From: Brienomyrus brachyistius
Taxonomy: Eukaryota > Chordata > Actinopteri > Osteoglossiformes > Mormyridae
Direction: 5' to 3'
DNA length: 64,000 nt
Assembly: GCF_023856365.1 (NCBI RefSeq)
Contig: NC_064539.1
Location: 31,036,482 to 31,100,481 of the forward strand
Under the pieces are notes generated by a model, which searched no databases, was not told the DNA's origin, and saw only the letters and a list, made by a program, of their open reading frames with translations. The translations under genes and the position numbers were made by a program. Numbering within the stretch: position 1 is the first letter of the stretch; each line of letters starts with the position of its first letter. Shown here piece after piece: positions 1 to 12,614 of this stretch.

Positions 1-1882
1 CTGGGGGCAGCGTGTGGTTATCTGGGGGCAGGGTGTGGTTATCTAGGGGCAGGGTGTGGTTATCTGGGGGCAGTGTGTGGTTATCTGGGGGCAGGGTGTG
101 GTTACCTGGGGGCAGCGTGTGGTTATCTGGGGGCAGCGTGTGGCTATCTGGGGGCAGCGTGTGGTTATCTGGGGGCAGCGTGTGGTTATCTGGGGGCAGC
201 GTGTGGTTATCTGGGGGCAGCGTGTGGTTATCTGGGGGCAGGGTGTGGTTACCTGGGGGCAGCGTGTGGTTATCTGGGGGCAGCGTGTGGTTATCTGGGG
301 GCAGGGTGTGGTTATCTGGGGGCAGCGTGTGGTTACCTGGGGGCAGGGTGTGGTTATCTGGGGGCAGCGTGTGGTTATCTGGGGGCAGCGTGTGGTTACC
401 TGGGGGCAGGGTGTGGTTATCTGGGGGCAGCGTGTGGTTATCTGGGGGCAGCGTGTGGCTACCTGGGGGCAGGGTGTGGTTATCTGGGGGCAGCGTGTGG
501 TTATCTAGGGGCAGGGTGTGGTTATCTGGGGGCAGTGTGTGGTTATCTGGGGGCAGGGTGTGGTTACCTGGGGGCAGCGTGTGGTTATCTGGGGGCAGGG
601 TGTGGTTATCTGGGGGCAGCGTGTGGCTATCTGGGGGCAGCGTGTGGCTATCTGGGGGCAGCGTGTGGTTATCTGGGGGCAGCGTGTGGCTATCTGGGGG
701 CAGGGTGTGGTTATCTGGGGGCAGTGTGTGGTTATCTGGGGGCAGGGTGTGGTTATCTGGGGGCAGCGTGTGGTTATCTGGGGGCAGCGTGTGGCTATCT
801 GGGGGCAGGGTGTGGCTATCTGGGGGCAGCGTGTGGTTATCTGGGGGCAGCGTGTGGTTAACTGGGGGCAGGGTGTGGTTATCTGGGGGCAGCGTGTGGT
901 TATCTGGGGGCAGTGTGTGGCTATCTGGGGGCAGGGTGTGGCTATCTGGGGGCAGGGTGTGGTTACCTGTGGGCAGCGTGTGGTTATCTAGGGGCAGGGT
1001 GTGGTTATCTGGGGGCAGTGTGTGGTTATCTGGGGGCAGTGTGTGGTTACCTGGGGGCAGGGTGTGGTTACCTGGGGGCAGCGTGTGGTTATCTGGGGGC
1101 AGTGTGTGGTTATCTGGGGGCAGCGTGTGGTTATCTAGGGGCAGGGTGTGGTTATCTGGGGGCAGTGTGTGGTTATCTGGGGGCAGGGTGTGGTTACCTG
1201 GGGGTAGCGTGTGGTTATCTAGGGGCAGGGTGTGGTTATCTGGGGGCAGTGTGTGGTTATCTGGGGGCAGGGTGTGGTTACCTGGGGGCAGCGTGTGGTT
1301 ATCTGGGGGCAGGGTGTGGTTATCTGGGGGCAGGGTGTGGTTATCTGGGGGCAGCGTGTGGCTATCTGGGGGCAGCGTGTGGTTATCTGGGGGCAGCGTG
1401 TGGCTATCTGGGGGCAGGGTGTGGTTATCTGGGGGCAGTGTGTGGTTATCTGGGGGCAGGGTGTGGTTATCTGGGGGCAGTGTGTGGCTATCTGGGGGCA
1501 GGGTGTGGCTATCTGGGGGCAGCGTGTGGTTATCTGGGGGCAGCGTGTGGTTATCTGGGGGCAGCGTGTGGTTATCTGGGGGCAGCGTGTGGCTATCTGG
1601 GGGCAGGGTGTGGTTATCTGGGGGCAGCGTGTGGTTATCTGGGGGCAGGGTGTGGTTATCTGGGGGCAGGGTGTGGTTATCTGGGGGCAGCGTGTGGTTA
1701 TCTGGGGGCAGCGTGTGGTTATCTGGGGGCAGCATGTGGTTATCTGGGGGCAGGGTGTGGTTATCTGGGGGCAGCGTGTGGCTATCTGGGGGCAGCGTGT
1801 GGCTATCTGGGGGCAGCGTGTGGCTATCTGGGGGCAGCCTGTGGCTATTTGGGGGCAGCGTGTGGTTATCTGGGGGCAGCGC
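1..1882. repeat. 21-bp G-rich minisatellite, about 90 copies, cut by the window edge
   Basis: The unit is CTGGGGGCAGSGTGTGGYTAY (21 bp). Variation is almost entirely substitution at three sites: CAGC/CAGG/CAGT, TAT/TAC and GTTAT/GCTAT. Marker units carrying CTAGGGG begin at 43, 505, 988, 1135 and 1219, all separated by exact multiples of 21, so I see no indel in almost 1.9 kb. Since 21 is divisible by three and the unit lacks stops, several frames stay open across the array, including a 628-codon one of VWLSGGS-type heptads. I regard these as non-coding. Every unit has a run of five G on the plus strand. The array continues to the left of the window. Confidence 0.97.
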
Positions 1883-1989
1883 ATCTGTGGGTCCTTGAGC
1901 AAGGTCCTCGACCCCCAGCTCCCTGGATCCTGTTATAGGTGGCTGCCCTTTGTGTCCAGCTTGCTCTCACCTACAGAGACCAAATTGGG

Positions 1990-2045
1990 GGAGGCATAAA
2001 GAGTCCTTCCCCATGGGGGTCAATAAAGTATCAATTATTATTTAC
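1990..2045 (+). repeat. Short 3'-tail-like remnant of a fish retroelement
   Basis: CTTCCCCATGGGGGTCAATA followed by AAGTATC resembles the common fish retroelement ending in which a CCCCTTGGGG-type segment precedes AATAAAGTATC. It lies just past the end of the 21-bp array. A similar ending occurs at 31730-31772. Family assignment from memory only. Confidence 0.35.
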
Positions 2046-2490
2046 AATCATCAGAATAAGGTTTAATGCTAAAATCCCTCTAAATACATAAACCATAGAG
2101 GCAAATAACATTTCCAGGAGAAGGGCTGCGAGGTGAATCCCATTCACTGAATCGATACCTAGACCACCTTCAGGTCAGGCTGGAATCCGCAGGCTGAATA
2201 TTGAACATTCCTTTTCAGAATTTAATGCACATGTGTTCAGAGAATAAGAAAACACAGAGGTGCACAGAAGGTGAAGGAGCTAAACTGACGTTTTAACCGA
2301 AAGGCACACGATTCACTGTCAGAACTCGGGCATAACTTACACTCAGCATGCGTATTTAATGCAATACACAATCCACCACTGACGGTTTTCACTGACAGCT
2401 CACCGGCAGGAATGCTGTGCTGTGTTCTCAGGTGTCACATCCCACCTTTGGCATATTGATTTCAGGGGGGGTGGAAGAGGGACCACGGGG
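2046..2490. other. Unique AT-rich spacer, no gene seen
   Basis: No repeat structure, splice-flanked exon or protein similarity was recognised between the 21-bp and 51-bp arrays. Confidence 0.5.
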
Positions 2491-2494
2491 GGTA

Positions 2495-3476
2495 ACTCCC
2501 GTTACAGCGCAGTAAGGGATCGTCTGACAGACTCCCGTTACAGCGCAGTAAGGGATCGTCTGACAGACTCCCGTTACAGCGCCATCACAGTCAGAACAGT
2601 AAGGGATCGTCTGACAGACTCCCGTTACAGCGCCATCACAGTCAGAACAGTAAGGGATCGTCTGACAGACTCCAGTTACAGCGCCATCACAGTCAGAACA
2701 GTAAGGGATCGTCTGACAGACTCCCGTTACAGCGCCATCACAGTCAGAACAGTAAGGGATCGTCTGACAGACTCCCGCTACAGCGCCATCACAGTCAGAA
2801 CAGTAAGGGATCGTCTGACAGACTCCAGTTACAGCGCCATCACAGTCAGAACAGTAAGGGATCGTCTGACAGACTCCCGTTACAGCGCCATCACAGTCAG
2901 AACAGTAAGGGATCGTCTGACAGACTCCCGCTACAGCGCCATCACAGTCAGAACAGTAAGGGATCGTCTGACAGACTCCAGTTACAGCGCCATCACAGTC
3001 AGAACAGTAAGGGATCGTCTGACAGACTCCCGCTACAGCGCCATCACAGTCAGAACAGTAAGGGATCGTCTGACAGACTCCCGTTACAGCGCCACCACAG
3101 TCAGAACAGTAAGGGATCGTCTGACAGACTCCAGTTACAGCGCCATCACAGTCAGAACAGTAAGGGATCGTCTGACAGACTCCAGTTACAGCGCCATCAC
3201 AGTCAGAACAGTAAGGGATCGTCTGACAGACTCCCGCTACAGCGCCACCACAGTCAGAACAGTAAGGGATCGTCTGACAGACTCCAGTTACAGCGCCATC
3301 ACAGTCAGAACAGTAAGGGATCGTCTGACAGACTCCCGTTACAGCGCCATCACAGTCAGAACAGTAAGGGATCGTCTGACAGACTCCCGCTACAGCGCCA
3401 TCACAGTCAGAACAGTAAGGGATCGTCTGACAGACTCCAGTTACAGCGCCATCACAGTCAGAACAGTAAGGGATCT
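2495..3476. repeat. 51-bp minisatellite with 36-bp variants at its left end
   Basis: The unit starts GTCTGACAGACTCCCGTTAC and ends with AGTAAGGGATC; there are about 18 copies. The first two units are 36 bp, lacking the 15-bp CATCACAGTCAGAAC-type segment. Units differ at CCCGTTAC / CCCGCTAC / CCAGTTAC, which recur in a triplet order over much of the array (153-bp higher-order repeat). Both 51 and 36 are multiples of three, so long frames are open on both strands (360 and 354 codons). They consist of the repeat alone and are not called as genes. Confidence 0.96.
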
Positions 3477-3479
3477 GAA

Positions 3480-4625
3480 ATCCCAACAGCAATTACAGCT
3501 TTAGGAATTTATGGGAAAAATAAGATTGCTGTTATCACAGATGGGCAGATTTTAGAATACACCCCTTCAGAGCTTGGCACATAAATCAGATCCATAAATG
3601 TGAGAGAAGTGTGTGCAATGTCTTCATTAAAATGGCTTTTCTCTTCTATAGATTACAGCCATCCCCCCCCCAGGGCTTCTTCTCTTATACTCCGTATTTG
3701 GTGGAATATTTTTGATTTCTTGGCCACTAGCAGATCACTCATTTCTAGCTATCTCACTTTACCTTTCGTTGGTTCTCTTGCTGTCCTCTTTGCCCACTAG
3801 CGGGGACCTGCATCACAACACTGGAGTTTTGGGTCAGCAAGATAAGATTTAAATGAATAAAGGTAAAGTCCACTTAAAGTGGATTGCATTAAATCCAATA
3901 ATGTATCTCGCTAACCAACAAATCTCACTTAGTGATACAGGTCTTAGATTATTTGTTTGAAGTTGTTTGATTGTTTGCTGGATCAGCGGCTTTGTACTCA
4001 TTTTCTTGTTTGTTGGGTGGATTTTCCAGCCCTTTCCATGTGTTTGTTCCGCGGCTCCAAGGCTACGCGATGCAGCCTGTCCACTTGAGTGAATCCACTG
4101 CGATGCTGTTATTATCGGCAGCAGGCGAAGCTGAGCGCTATGCTGAGGGGTCTCCACCTTCCCTGAGTGCCCCTGGGTCCTAAAAGGACCCCCCAGAGCA
4201 TGAGGCAAAAACCCATGGAAGCCAGACTCCTCAAAAAACGCAGAAGGAATTTTCCATAGTGCAGAAGCAGAAACAGGAGAATTCGGCTCCTTCTTCTTCT
4301 TGTCAATGTGTTTTTTCACTGAGGGTCCAGCAGGACCCATAAAGCTGAGGAAGAGGCTCTGCCGAGGCCCATTACCTCGAGAAGGAGGCCCCTCTGGGGC
4401 CCGTAACCCTGAGGCGGAGGCATAGAGCTCTTTTCATCCTTAATGTTAGTGCTGTGCCTTCACATGATACCCCTCTCCTTCGCACGCTCATTGCAGTAAC
4501 CTTGACAACCTCCCTTTCTTTGCTCTCTCTCTACTTCTCTGTTCTTTTTCTGTCTTACTCCCCCTCTCATTGGCAGATACAATGAGGAGGTGAAGATCTC
4601 CAGCCTGGGAAATGTGATGGATGAG
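3480..4625. other. Unique spacer, no supported gene
   Basis: Mixed-composition sequence with short open frames only. The longest, on the minus strand at 3849-4340 (163 codons), matches nothing I recognise. No tandem repeat seen. Confidence 0.45.
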
Positions 4626-4629
4626 CATC

Positions 4630-5062
4630 TGTGAAACTGGACGTGAAACTGCCAGATGAGCCACGCTCCTTTTTAGTCATGTAACTGACAGAAAAGCCCC
4701 GCCCCTTTTAGTCAGGTAACTGACAGAAAACCCCCGCCCCTTTTAGTCATGTAACTGGCAGAAAAGCCCCGCCCCCTTTAGTCATGTAACTGACAGAAAA
4801 GCCCCGCCCCCTTTTAATCATATAGCTGACAGAAAGCCCCGCCCCTTTTAGTCATGTAACTGATAGAAAAGTCTCACCCCCTTTTAATCATATAACTGTC
4901 AGAAAAGCCCCGCCTCTTTTAGTCATGTAACTGACAGAAAAGCCCCACCCCCTTTTAATCATGTAACTGTCAGAAAAGCCCCGCCTTTTTTGTCATGTAA
5001 CTGACAGAAAAGCCCCACCCCCTTTTAGTCATGTAACTGACAGAAAAGCCCCGCCCTCCTCA
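4630..5062. repeat. 36/37-bp minisatellite with a GC-box-like core in most units
   Basis: The unit reads AGTCATGTAACTGACAGAAA followed by AGCCCCGCCCCCTTTT; about 12 copies with single-base and one- or two-base length differences. Most units contain CCCCGCCCC, the Sp1/KLF-type GC-box core; some are mutated to CCCCACCCC or TCTCACCCC. It lies about 9.5 kb beyond the stop codon of the LRRTM4-like gene. Confidence 0.93.
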
Positions 5063-5099
5063 CAGAACTGACACTCTGACAGTGACACTTAAAAACCTT

Positions 5100-5441
5100 G
5101 TGTCTGTCCTGCCCTGGTCCATGTGTCATTTTTCTATTTGGCCAGTAGGTGTCACTGGTCATCTCATCTCCTGTTATTTCCCAGGTTTGTTAGCTCCTCT
5201 TGTGTGTGTTTCCTTGTTTTTGCTCTTTGTTGCTTCAGTCTTCCTAGTTATAGTTTTAGTGTTAGTTTTCCTTGCGATTAATTTTAGTTGGTTCTTGTTT
5301 TACCTGATTTGTTTTTGACTCCTTTTGGTCCTTTAATTTTCTGGTTCTCCCGTTATGTTCTGTTTTGTGTAATAACACCTTGTTTGTTTGAGAGCTGCTA
5401 TGTGCTTCCCTTCGCCATTCCTAGCCGTAACACCTTAATGC
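5100..5441 (+). mobile_element. Possible degraded solo LTR-like sequence
   Basis: A T-rich segment begins TGTCTGTCCTGCCCTGG and ends near GCCGTAACA, giving TG...CA termini. Its interior is pyrimidine-rich with repeated TTTTAGT/TTTGTTT stretches, as in LTRs of fish Ty3/gypsy-type elements. No target-site duplication, primer-binding site or internal coding part was seen, so this may be chance. Confidence 0.25.
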
Positions 5442-6094
5442 TCTAACTCTCTGACACTTTGACACCCTCAGACTGACATTCTGCCAGCGTGGCGTTTGAC
5501 TCTCACACTTTACTCCCGTTTTCCACATACAAACATCCGAACTGTCTGTTTGTCTGCAGTCATGCTACTTCCTGTTATCCTTTTTCATTATGCATCTTGG
5601 ACTCCTGTATTTTTTTTATGTTTATCTGGCACTTCTCTCTCAGCTACACTCTTCCAGCTATGGGGTTAATACAAGCTTTCTTTATTGCCATGTGATGTTT
5701 TGGGAGTGCAGCGTGGGTCTTCACAGTCCAGCTCTGATTTTATTCAAACCGTCTCATGAGTTTAAGCCGAAGTTTCTCTTGTTTGTCGAGTAGCAAACTT
5801 TCTCGCTGCTTCAGCAGTCGTCCGGCTGTAAGATCACGCGGGAAGTGCTTCTCTATGTGACTCATTAGTCAAAGTCAAGCTAATGTGTACCTTGGGTTTG
5901 ATTGTTTACACCGTGGAACTCATTTCAGTGTGGCTAAGAAAAGCAAGAAGTACATGGGAGCAGACAGGGCCTGGAGGACAGTTCATGGACTGCACAGGCT
6001 GTACACTGAAAAGAACAGCCTCACTCCTCCTCACCTCTCCGCCGTCTCTTCAGCCTTGGCAAAAAGGGCAAATACAGGGAAACACTTCTGTGTT

Positions 6095-6965
6095 CTGATC
6101 ATGTTAACCCTGTGTTCTGGTGGTTTTAATCTCTGTGTTCTGGTTATGTTAACCCTGTGCTGTGTTCTGGTGGTTTTAATCTCTGTGTTCTGGTTATGTT
6201 AATCCTGTGTTCTGGTGGTTTTAATCTCTATGTTCTGGTTTTCTTAACCCTGTGTTCTGGTGGTTTTAATCTCTGTGTTCTGGTTATGTTAACCCTGTGT
6301 TCTGGTGGTTTTAATCTCTGTGTTCTGGTTATGTTAACCCTGTGTTCTGGTGGTTTTAATCTCTGTGTTCTGGTTATGTTAACCCTATGTTCTGGTGGTT
6401 TTAATCTCTGTTTTCTGGCTATGTTAACCCTGTGTTTTGGCGGTTTTAATATCTATGTTCTGGTTTTCTTAACCCCATGTTCTGGTGGTTTTAATCTCTG
6501 TTTTCTGGCTATGTTAACCCAGTGTTCTGGTGGTTTTAATCTCTGTGTTCTGGTGGTTTTAATCTCTATGTTCTGGTTATGTTAACCCTGTGTTCTGGCG
6601 GTTTTAATCTCTATGTTCTGGTTTTCTTAACCCCGTGTTCTGGTGGTTTTAATCTCTTTGTTCTGGTTTTATTAACCCATGTGTTTTGGTGGTTTTAATC
6701 TCTGTTTTCTGGCTATGTTAACCCTGTGTTTTGGTAGTTTTAATCTCTGTTGTCTGGTTGTGTTAACCCTGTGTTCTGGTGGTTTTAATCTCTGTTTTCT
6801 GGCTATGTTAACCCTGTGTTCTGGTGGTTTTAATCTCTGTTTTCTGGCTATGTTAACCCTGTGTTCTGGTGGTTTTAATCTCTGTTTTCTGGCTATGTTA
6901 ACCCTGTGTTCTGGTGGTTTTACTCTATGTTATCTGGTACTGTTAACCCTATGTTCTGGTTCTGT
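6095..6965. repeat. 45-bp minisatellite, about 19 copies
   Basis: The unit is GTTAACCCTGTGTTCTGGTG, GTTTTAATCTCTGTGTTCTG and GTTAT (45 bp), itself an imperfect duplication built around GTTCTGGT. Variants include TTTTCTGGCTATG and TTCTGGTTTTC; the right third is dominated by the TTTTCTGGCTATG type. A periodic open frame (15 residues per unit) is a by-product. Confidence 0.95.
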
Positions 6966-6969
6966 TTAT

Positions 6970-8790
6970 TTCTGTTTTCTCGCTCTTTGGTACTAACTTG
7001 AATACCCTGCAGTCCTTGGGCCTCCAGCTGCATAAGTGGGGCTGGGAGAGAGAGAGACTCCATATTATATAAAGCAGCAGTTCATGAGAAGGTCCCCAGA
7101 AGAACTGCAGACAAAAGAGTCCCTTCACTTGCTGAAGGACGAACAGAATGCCTCAGAGTTCCGTGTGCGAGAGATGCAGATAAACTCCTTCTGTGTCCAT
7201 TCGAAATGCTTGTGAAAATTCAAGGGCACCCGCTATTCAAATTATATTTATATATACTTAGAAAGATCCAGAGGAGGCTGGGCCCCATCCTGCGTCGGCA
7301 GTGATGGAGGGACACGACTCTGTATATCAGGAGAGAGGACAGAAACAATGGCAAGGCAATGAAATGACATTGGCAGTTCTAATGGTGGGGGTCCCTGTGG
7401 TACCGGGGGCGTCGGCTCCGCATGGTCCACCAGGGGGCAGCGCAGACACATAACCGCTCTTTCTAGCTTTGTCTCTCAGGTCGCTCTCCACCTTTGTTGA
7501 TTCTTCTTCTTGCTTTTCTCCTGCTCTCAGTCAGAATGAGCTGTTTTGCCCGAATAAACCCAAGGATAATAGATGCCATTCAGCCACCGGTGAGTTTCAA
7601 ACAAAGACCGCTCCGAATGTTTTCAGCTTCTATAATCTGGGAGTGCGGCGCCTTCAGTTCACGCTTGGCACTGAGTGGAAGGCAGCATTCATAGTAACGG
7701 CACAGTTTATGTTCTGAACCTTGTGTTCTGAACCTTATGTTCTGAACCTTGTGCATCTCTGCTGGCCAGTAGGTTCAGGGTTCATAGAGTGCAGGGAAGC
7801 TTTGAACAGATGCCACTCTCTGCTCTGTAAAAACTCAGATGTGAAAATGCACCTTTCAATGAGACGTGATTGAGAGCTGGGTGGGGGTCTTCTTGATGTA
7901 CATGTCGCAGAGCTTAATGAAGACCTGAAACCTGTGACCCAATTGGAGCCCCAGACACTGTGCAGAGTAGCTGATGAGAAGCACATCAGTCCAGTGACGC
8001 TAATACTGCAGCATAACCCTGTCAAAAACAATGTCGCATGAATAAGCACCAGATGACGCTGTCAAATAAATGCTGTGACAATATGGCAAATATACAGAGG
8101 CAGCCTGAGACTGCCGATTCTAATGTGATGGACTGTAAGGTGCCACGATGTTCCTCCACCAGCCTGGGATGCTTCTAGTCCCTCAGGCCATGGTCATCCA
8201 CCGGACAGGGGGAATTTTCACCTCCATCAACTTCAGCCATACTCAGAATAACTGAAGAAAAGGCTTCAATGCTTTGGGGGCCGTTACCTGTGAACTAAGA
8301 CACCTTCCAAGTTCATTTTAAGTATAAAAAATGCAAGAAAAACATAAAAAAGAAATAGGGTATAAAAGACTATAAAAATTATACTGTGATAAGTGAGAAT
8401 CGTACAGCTGCATGTTTAGAAATAAAAAGCAGTTTAATGGAAAGGACACATTCTGATCGGGACATCAGCCAGCCTCGGCTGTGGGACCTCACTTATATAC
8501 GAGAAGCTCTTAATGCAAATGGATCCGTCCTGGGTCTCCCTGCAGCTCCTCTGCTCAGCTTCACGCTCACATAATGATCTTCCCCGCTTCACTGCGGACA
8601 CAGAGCTTTCCAGGAAACGCCACCAGCGGGATGTCACTCTGTAAGCTGCAGGGGACGCCCGGTGATGGGGTCACTTCTTCGATCAATCACACAGACAAGA
8701 AACACAGTCAGGTCTTCGGAATCCTTTATTTTGTCATGAAAACTTTACAAAACATTTTATATGATGAGAGAAGAGTCAGGGAGCTGGTGG
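6970..8790. other. Mostly unique spacer with a tiny 15-bp triplicate
   Basis: No gene was recognised. At 7710-7752 a 15-bp unit (GTTCTGAACCTTGTG) occurs about three times. A CTCF-like core lies at 7427-7440. The remaining sequence shows only short open frames. Confidence 0.45.
7427..7440 (+). promoter_or_regulatory. CTCF-like core motif
   Basis: CCACCAGGGGGCAG matches the core of the vertebrate CTCF consensus (CCASYAGRGGGCRS). This is a sequence match only; occupancy cannot be inferred. Confidence 0.4.
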
Positions 8791-8796
8791 TCACGA

Positions 8797-8915
8797 TACA
8801 GATATCAACTGATGAGGAAGGGGACAGTGGGCAGTGATTTGGATATCAGCCAATGAGGAAAAGGACAGTGTGCAGTGATTCAGATATCAGTCAGTGAGGA
8901 AGGAGACAGTGTGCA
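8797..8915. repeat. 42-bp tandem repeat, about three diverged copies
   Basis: The unit is GATATCAGYCAATGAGGAAG followed by GACAGTGTGCAGTGATTCA-like sequence, three times with substitutions. Confidence 0.8.
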
Positions 8916-8984
8916 GCATCCACAGCTGTAAAGAGGAAGGAGGGGGGCAGGATAGGAGGGATCCACTGCAAACAGGATGCACTC

Positions 8985-9250
8985 GGAGACAGACTCCAGG
9001 GAGTAGGCAGACAGACAAGAGACAGACAGACAAACAGAATGGGGCTAAGAGGCAGACAGAGTCACAGGCAGAAAGACAGAGAGACAGACAGGCAAAGATA
9101 CACACAATACATACAAACAGGCAGTCAGACAGAGAGGCAGACAGTCAGTCAAAGAGACAGACAGGTAGGCAGGCAGTCTAGAAACAGATAGAGAGATAGA
9201 CAGAGAGACAGGCCTTCGGACAGTCAAGAAACAGACAGACAGACAGGCTG
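8985..9250. repeat. CAGA/CAGG-rich degenerate microsatellite
   Basis: About 260 bp of imperfect ACAG/AGAC/AGGC tetranucleotide repeats on the plus strand. It is followed at 9276-9291 by a 16-base G run. Confidence 0.9.
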
Positions 9251-9291
9251 TACCATAGTCAGAGGCATCTGGGGCGGGGGGGGGGGGGGGG

Positions 9292-12200
9292 TTCCCTGTA
9301 GTCCATACAGCCTGGTTTGGTGAGACAAGACAGTAGAGACAGGAATGGTCTGTCTGCTCCCTTTTAATGTACTTGATACGTGGCAGGTGGCTGGACATAG
9401 TAACAGAGTAACAGAGAGACAGTCGCAGTACTGACACTGCATGTGTGAACAAGTCCTCAGAATGAGGTCGGAACAGAGTGACTCCATGGCATGTTCCAGA
9501 AGGCCTCCTTTAATATGCCCACGGAGGTCCTGTTCATCACTATGGCTCCAGTTTGGCCTCATGTCAACATGGAGCCCCTTTCTGGAGAGATGATCACTGA
9601 CTATATCCCTTTGGTATTCCCCCTGCAGAGTGAATGTTCAGTCAGGTGCATTGTGGGAAGTGAGTGCTGGCACACAAACGCTAGAGTCTTTTCTGGTAAT
9701 TTCCAGCATGTGACATGGATGCTTGAATGACAGACTCCCCTACTGATCCCCTTCGCCCTCACCACCTATACAAACATCTCCCAAACGCAGCCTTTGTGCC
9801 ATCCAGCATCAGAGCTACTTAAACAGTGCGATATGATTCAGTGAAAAGTCCTTGTGGAAGCCAAGCAGCCATTTTCTGTAAGCATGTTGCTCTTCCTTGC
9901 ACCATGTATGCGCTGTAATGTTACATAAACGTCAGTGGGGCGGTTTTAAGGCGATACGCTGGTATATATTCTAGGTATTACTTTACAGGGCGTGTATCGC
10001 CTTCCGGATTGTTCTGCTTACACTGTGAGAGCGCCTGTCTGTCAGAAATGCCGCCATAAAATCTCTTTCTTCTCCAGCTCGCCTCAGGCGAGACGAGCTC
10101 ACAGAAAGCAATTAGACCGAGATGGAAAGGGAGGCAGCGAGCAGAAGGGAAAGCCAAAAGGAATAATAGATAAAGGAATCGTGCATAAATTCCAGGCAAA
10201 GCAGCACGATGCTGCAGCTAATGGGGGTTGGACTGGATGGCAGCATTTCAGTGCCTCATCTTGGGGATCTCTCTCTCAGGGCATTGTGGGAAATCTGCTG
10301 ACGCACATGTCCACCATGTCTGTGAGACACACACAGAGGCTGTCACTCACGGAAACATGCGGCAAGCCCACACACTCCTCTATAGGCCTGTCAAACATAC
10401 ACACACACACATGCTACTCCAGAGGAGAGCTGTCAGTGGTCTTCTTGGGCACTGGGGATGGGAAAAGCGAGGCTTCAGGTTTTTTGTAGATGCTGGTGGA
10501 TTCTCCCCAGGAGCGTCTGGAGAAAAGCAGACGCAGCTCAGTTTGGGGGATGAGGGGGCAGGCAAGGTTTTCACGCTGGCAAGGAGCACACTGGCCAAAG
10601 GTCACAGCATGACAGCTTAGGTACTCTGTAAACTGGCTGCCAGGACAGCGCCCTCCATGGGCCTGGGGCCCGGATATTAATGTATATGAATGTGAGGACC
10701 TTGAGCCCCCGCCTCCCTGCCAAGTTCAGTGAAAACGTGGGAGGAAATGTGAGGATCTGCAGGAAAGATAACAGGAGACAAAAATCACAAATGGACAGAG
10801 TGAGTGTGCCCCCCTGCCGAGTCAGCCTAACCCTAACTCCCCCTCTCCCCACCAAGTCAGTCTGTCCCAGACATCCCACCTCTTCCGGAAGTTCTGGGAG
10901 TCTCCCGCAACTTGACAGCAGCTCCCTGGCACTTGCAAATGATGCATAGTATCCCAGAAATCTGTTATTCTGCTATTCAGTGGTGGTAAAATTAGCCGGC
11001 AAGAATTTTTTCTTTCCTTTGCAATCACGACCCAAATTTTGCCACTGCTTTCTAGCCCCAGTCAACAAAGTTTACCCGCCTGCCCCAGTTGGCAATATAT
11101 ATACAGCATTACCTTGAATACCAGCCAAGCACTGGCCAGCATACCCGCCCCCCCAAACACCTCTTATTTGTCTCCCTGAACATCCTTAAGGTGGGACGTC
11201 TACTGTCCATCCTTCCACCCACTTAATTCATCAGCATTTCTAACAAACACAAGAGGAGCCAGTCATGGCTGATGGCATGTTCTTCAGACACCTCTCTGCT
11301 TCTGTATGTTTCGTAAGAATACCTTGAAATAAAAAAAAACAGTCTATAGTAAAAAAGAGAGAAAACAGATTCATCATAAGCAAACTTACAGAAGATGGCC
11401 GACATCACACTGACATCATTATTGCCCAGCCAATAAGATAAGCTTTTATGTTAAACTGACCCTCTGCTCCAATCAGATGCTTCAAACTGCTGTGATTCCT
11501 GACTCATTTGGCCTTCACTCAAAAAATGGCATAGAACATACATTAATATCGATCATACAGAGAAGTCACTCTAAAGAGACAGACAAGAGACAATCACAAT
11601 GCAAATCAGACTGAAGGCTAGTTTAGTTTAAACCCTTTGAACCATCTGACTGGTGATACCTGAGACCTGCTTGGTCTCCTTAGTCATTCGGTGCCATTCA
11701 GTCCTTGGAGTTCTCTTCTGCACATGACTCCAGGTGACTTGTTCCCTCAGCGGAGACTGGCCCAAAAACCGAGGATGCAGATGGCAGGCTGAAGTTCCAG
11801 CAGGAATAGCGTTAAAGCAATGGTCCTGGTGAGTGGGCAGGTTTGGGCTGATCTTCATGGCTGAGGTCTTTGGTTCAGGTTCCTTACAGCTTTCCTCTTA
11901 GCCAGTGAGAACAAGATCACATTTATCCATACAGAGCAGAGAAAAATCCTGTTTGATGAGAGGCCTCCACTTGGGCTCAGCAGGGGATAGTGCAGACCTC
12001 CTGTCCTCCATCTTTGAAATGCTTCCAAAGATGCCATGACCTCCTCCTCTTGTGAGTTCAGTTTGCCAGTGTTTCTCACCAAAGCATAACTGCCATGCTA
12101 CTCCCAAAGTCGTACCCGCAGGATGAAGAGCTTAGCTTAACAAAAGACACGATATGAAAAAAACTGATATTGCCTGACACTAGGCCCTGGGGTCTGCTCT

Positions 12201-12600
12201 TCCACTAACTCTCAGCTGTTCTTACAGCATCCACCATGGTTTAGGTGTAAATATGTGAGACTGGCCCAGGCTTACTGGAACAGAAGCTGGTGTAGGACTG
12301 TAGAAAGGAAGGGAATAGTTTGTCTGAACTCAGTGACACTGCCTCACATGCACGCGGTCATGGGGTCCTCCGGCCTGTGGTGGCGCTGTTTTCCTGGCGT
12401 CCAAAACACACATGTGAGTCCATCTCGGGTTTAAGGTCCAGAAAAAAATGAACAATTATTATTCAAGTTATTAAAACGGCAAAAACAAGCAGGGTGCCCT
12501 CCACTGAGCATGGCTCCTGCACTGGGAGCCAGGTAGAGCATTTAGATAGACAACGGTCAAAAAGAAGACCTTCTGCTCAGCTAGACTGACCAATCCAAAG
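9292..12600. other. Unique spacer without a supported gene
   Basis: About 3.3 kb without tandem arrays. Open frames are short (longest 165 codons at 9992-10489, +), and none gives a recognisable protein family or convincing splice-bounded coding. A CA tract lies near 10392-10410. Confidence 0.4.
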
Positions 12601-12614
12601 AAGGCAAGAAAGAT

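Noticed and set aside
12..1898. 628-codon plus-strand open frame of VWLSGGS heptads
   Set aside because: It is the 21-bp array read in one phase. Other frames are also open, substitutions show no codon-position bias that I can see, and there is no splice context or non-repeat domain.
2422..3504. 360- and 354-codon overlapping frames on both strands
   Set aside because: They are the 51-bp array, open on both strands because the unit has no stops and is a multiple of three.
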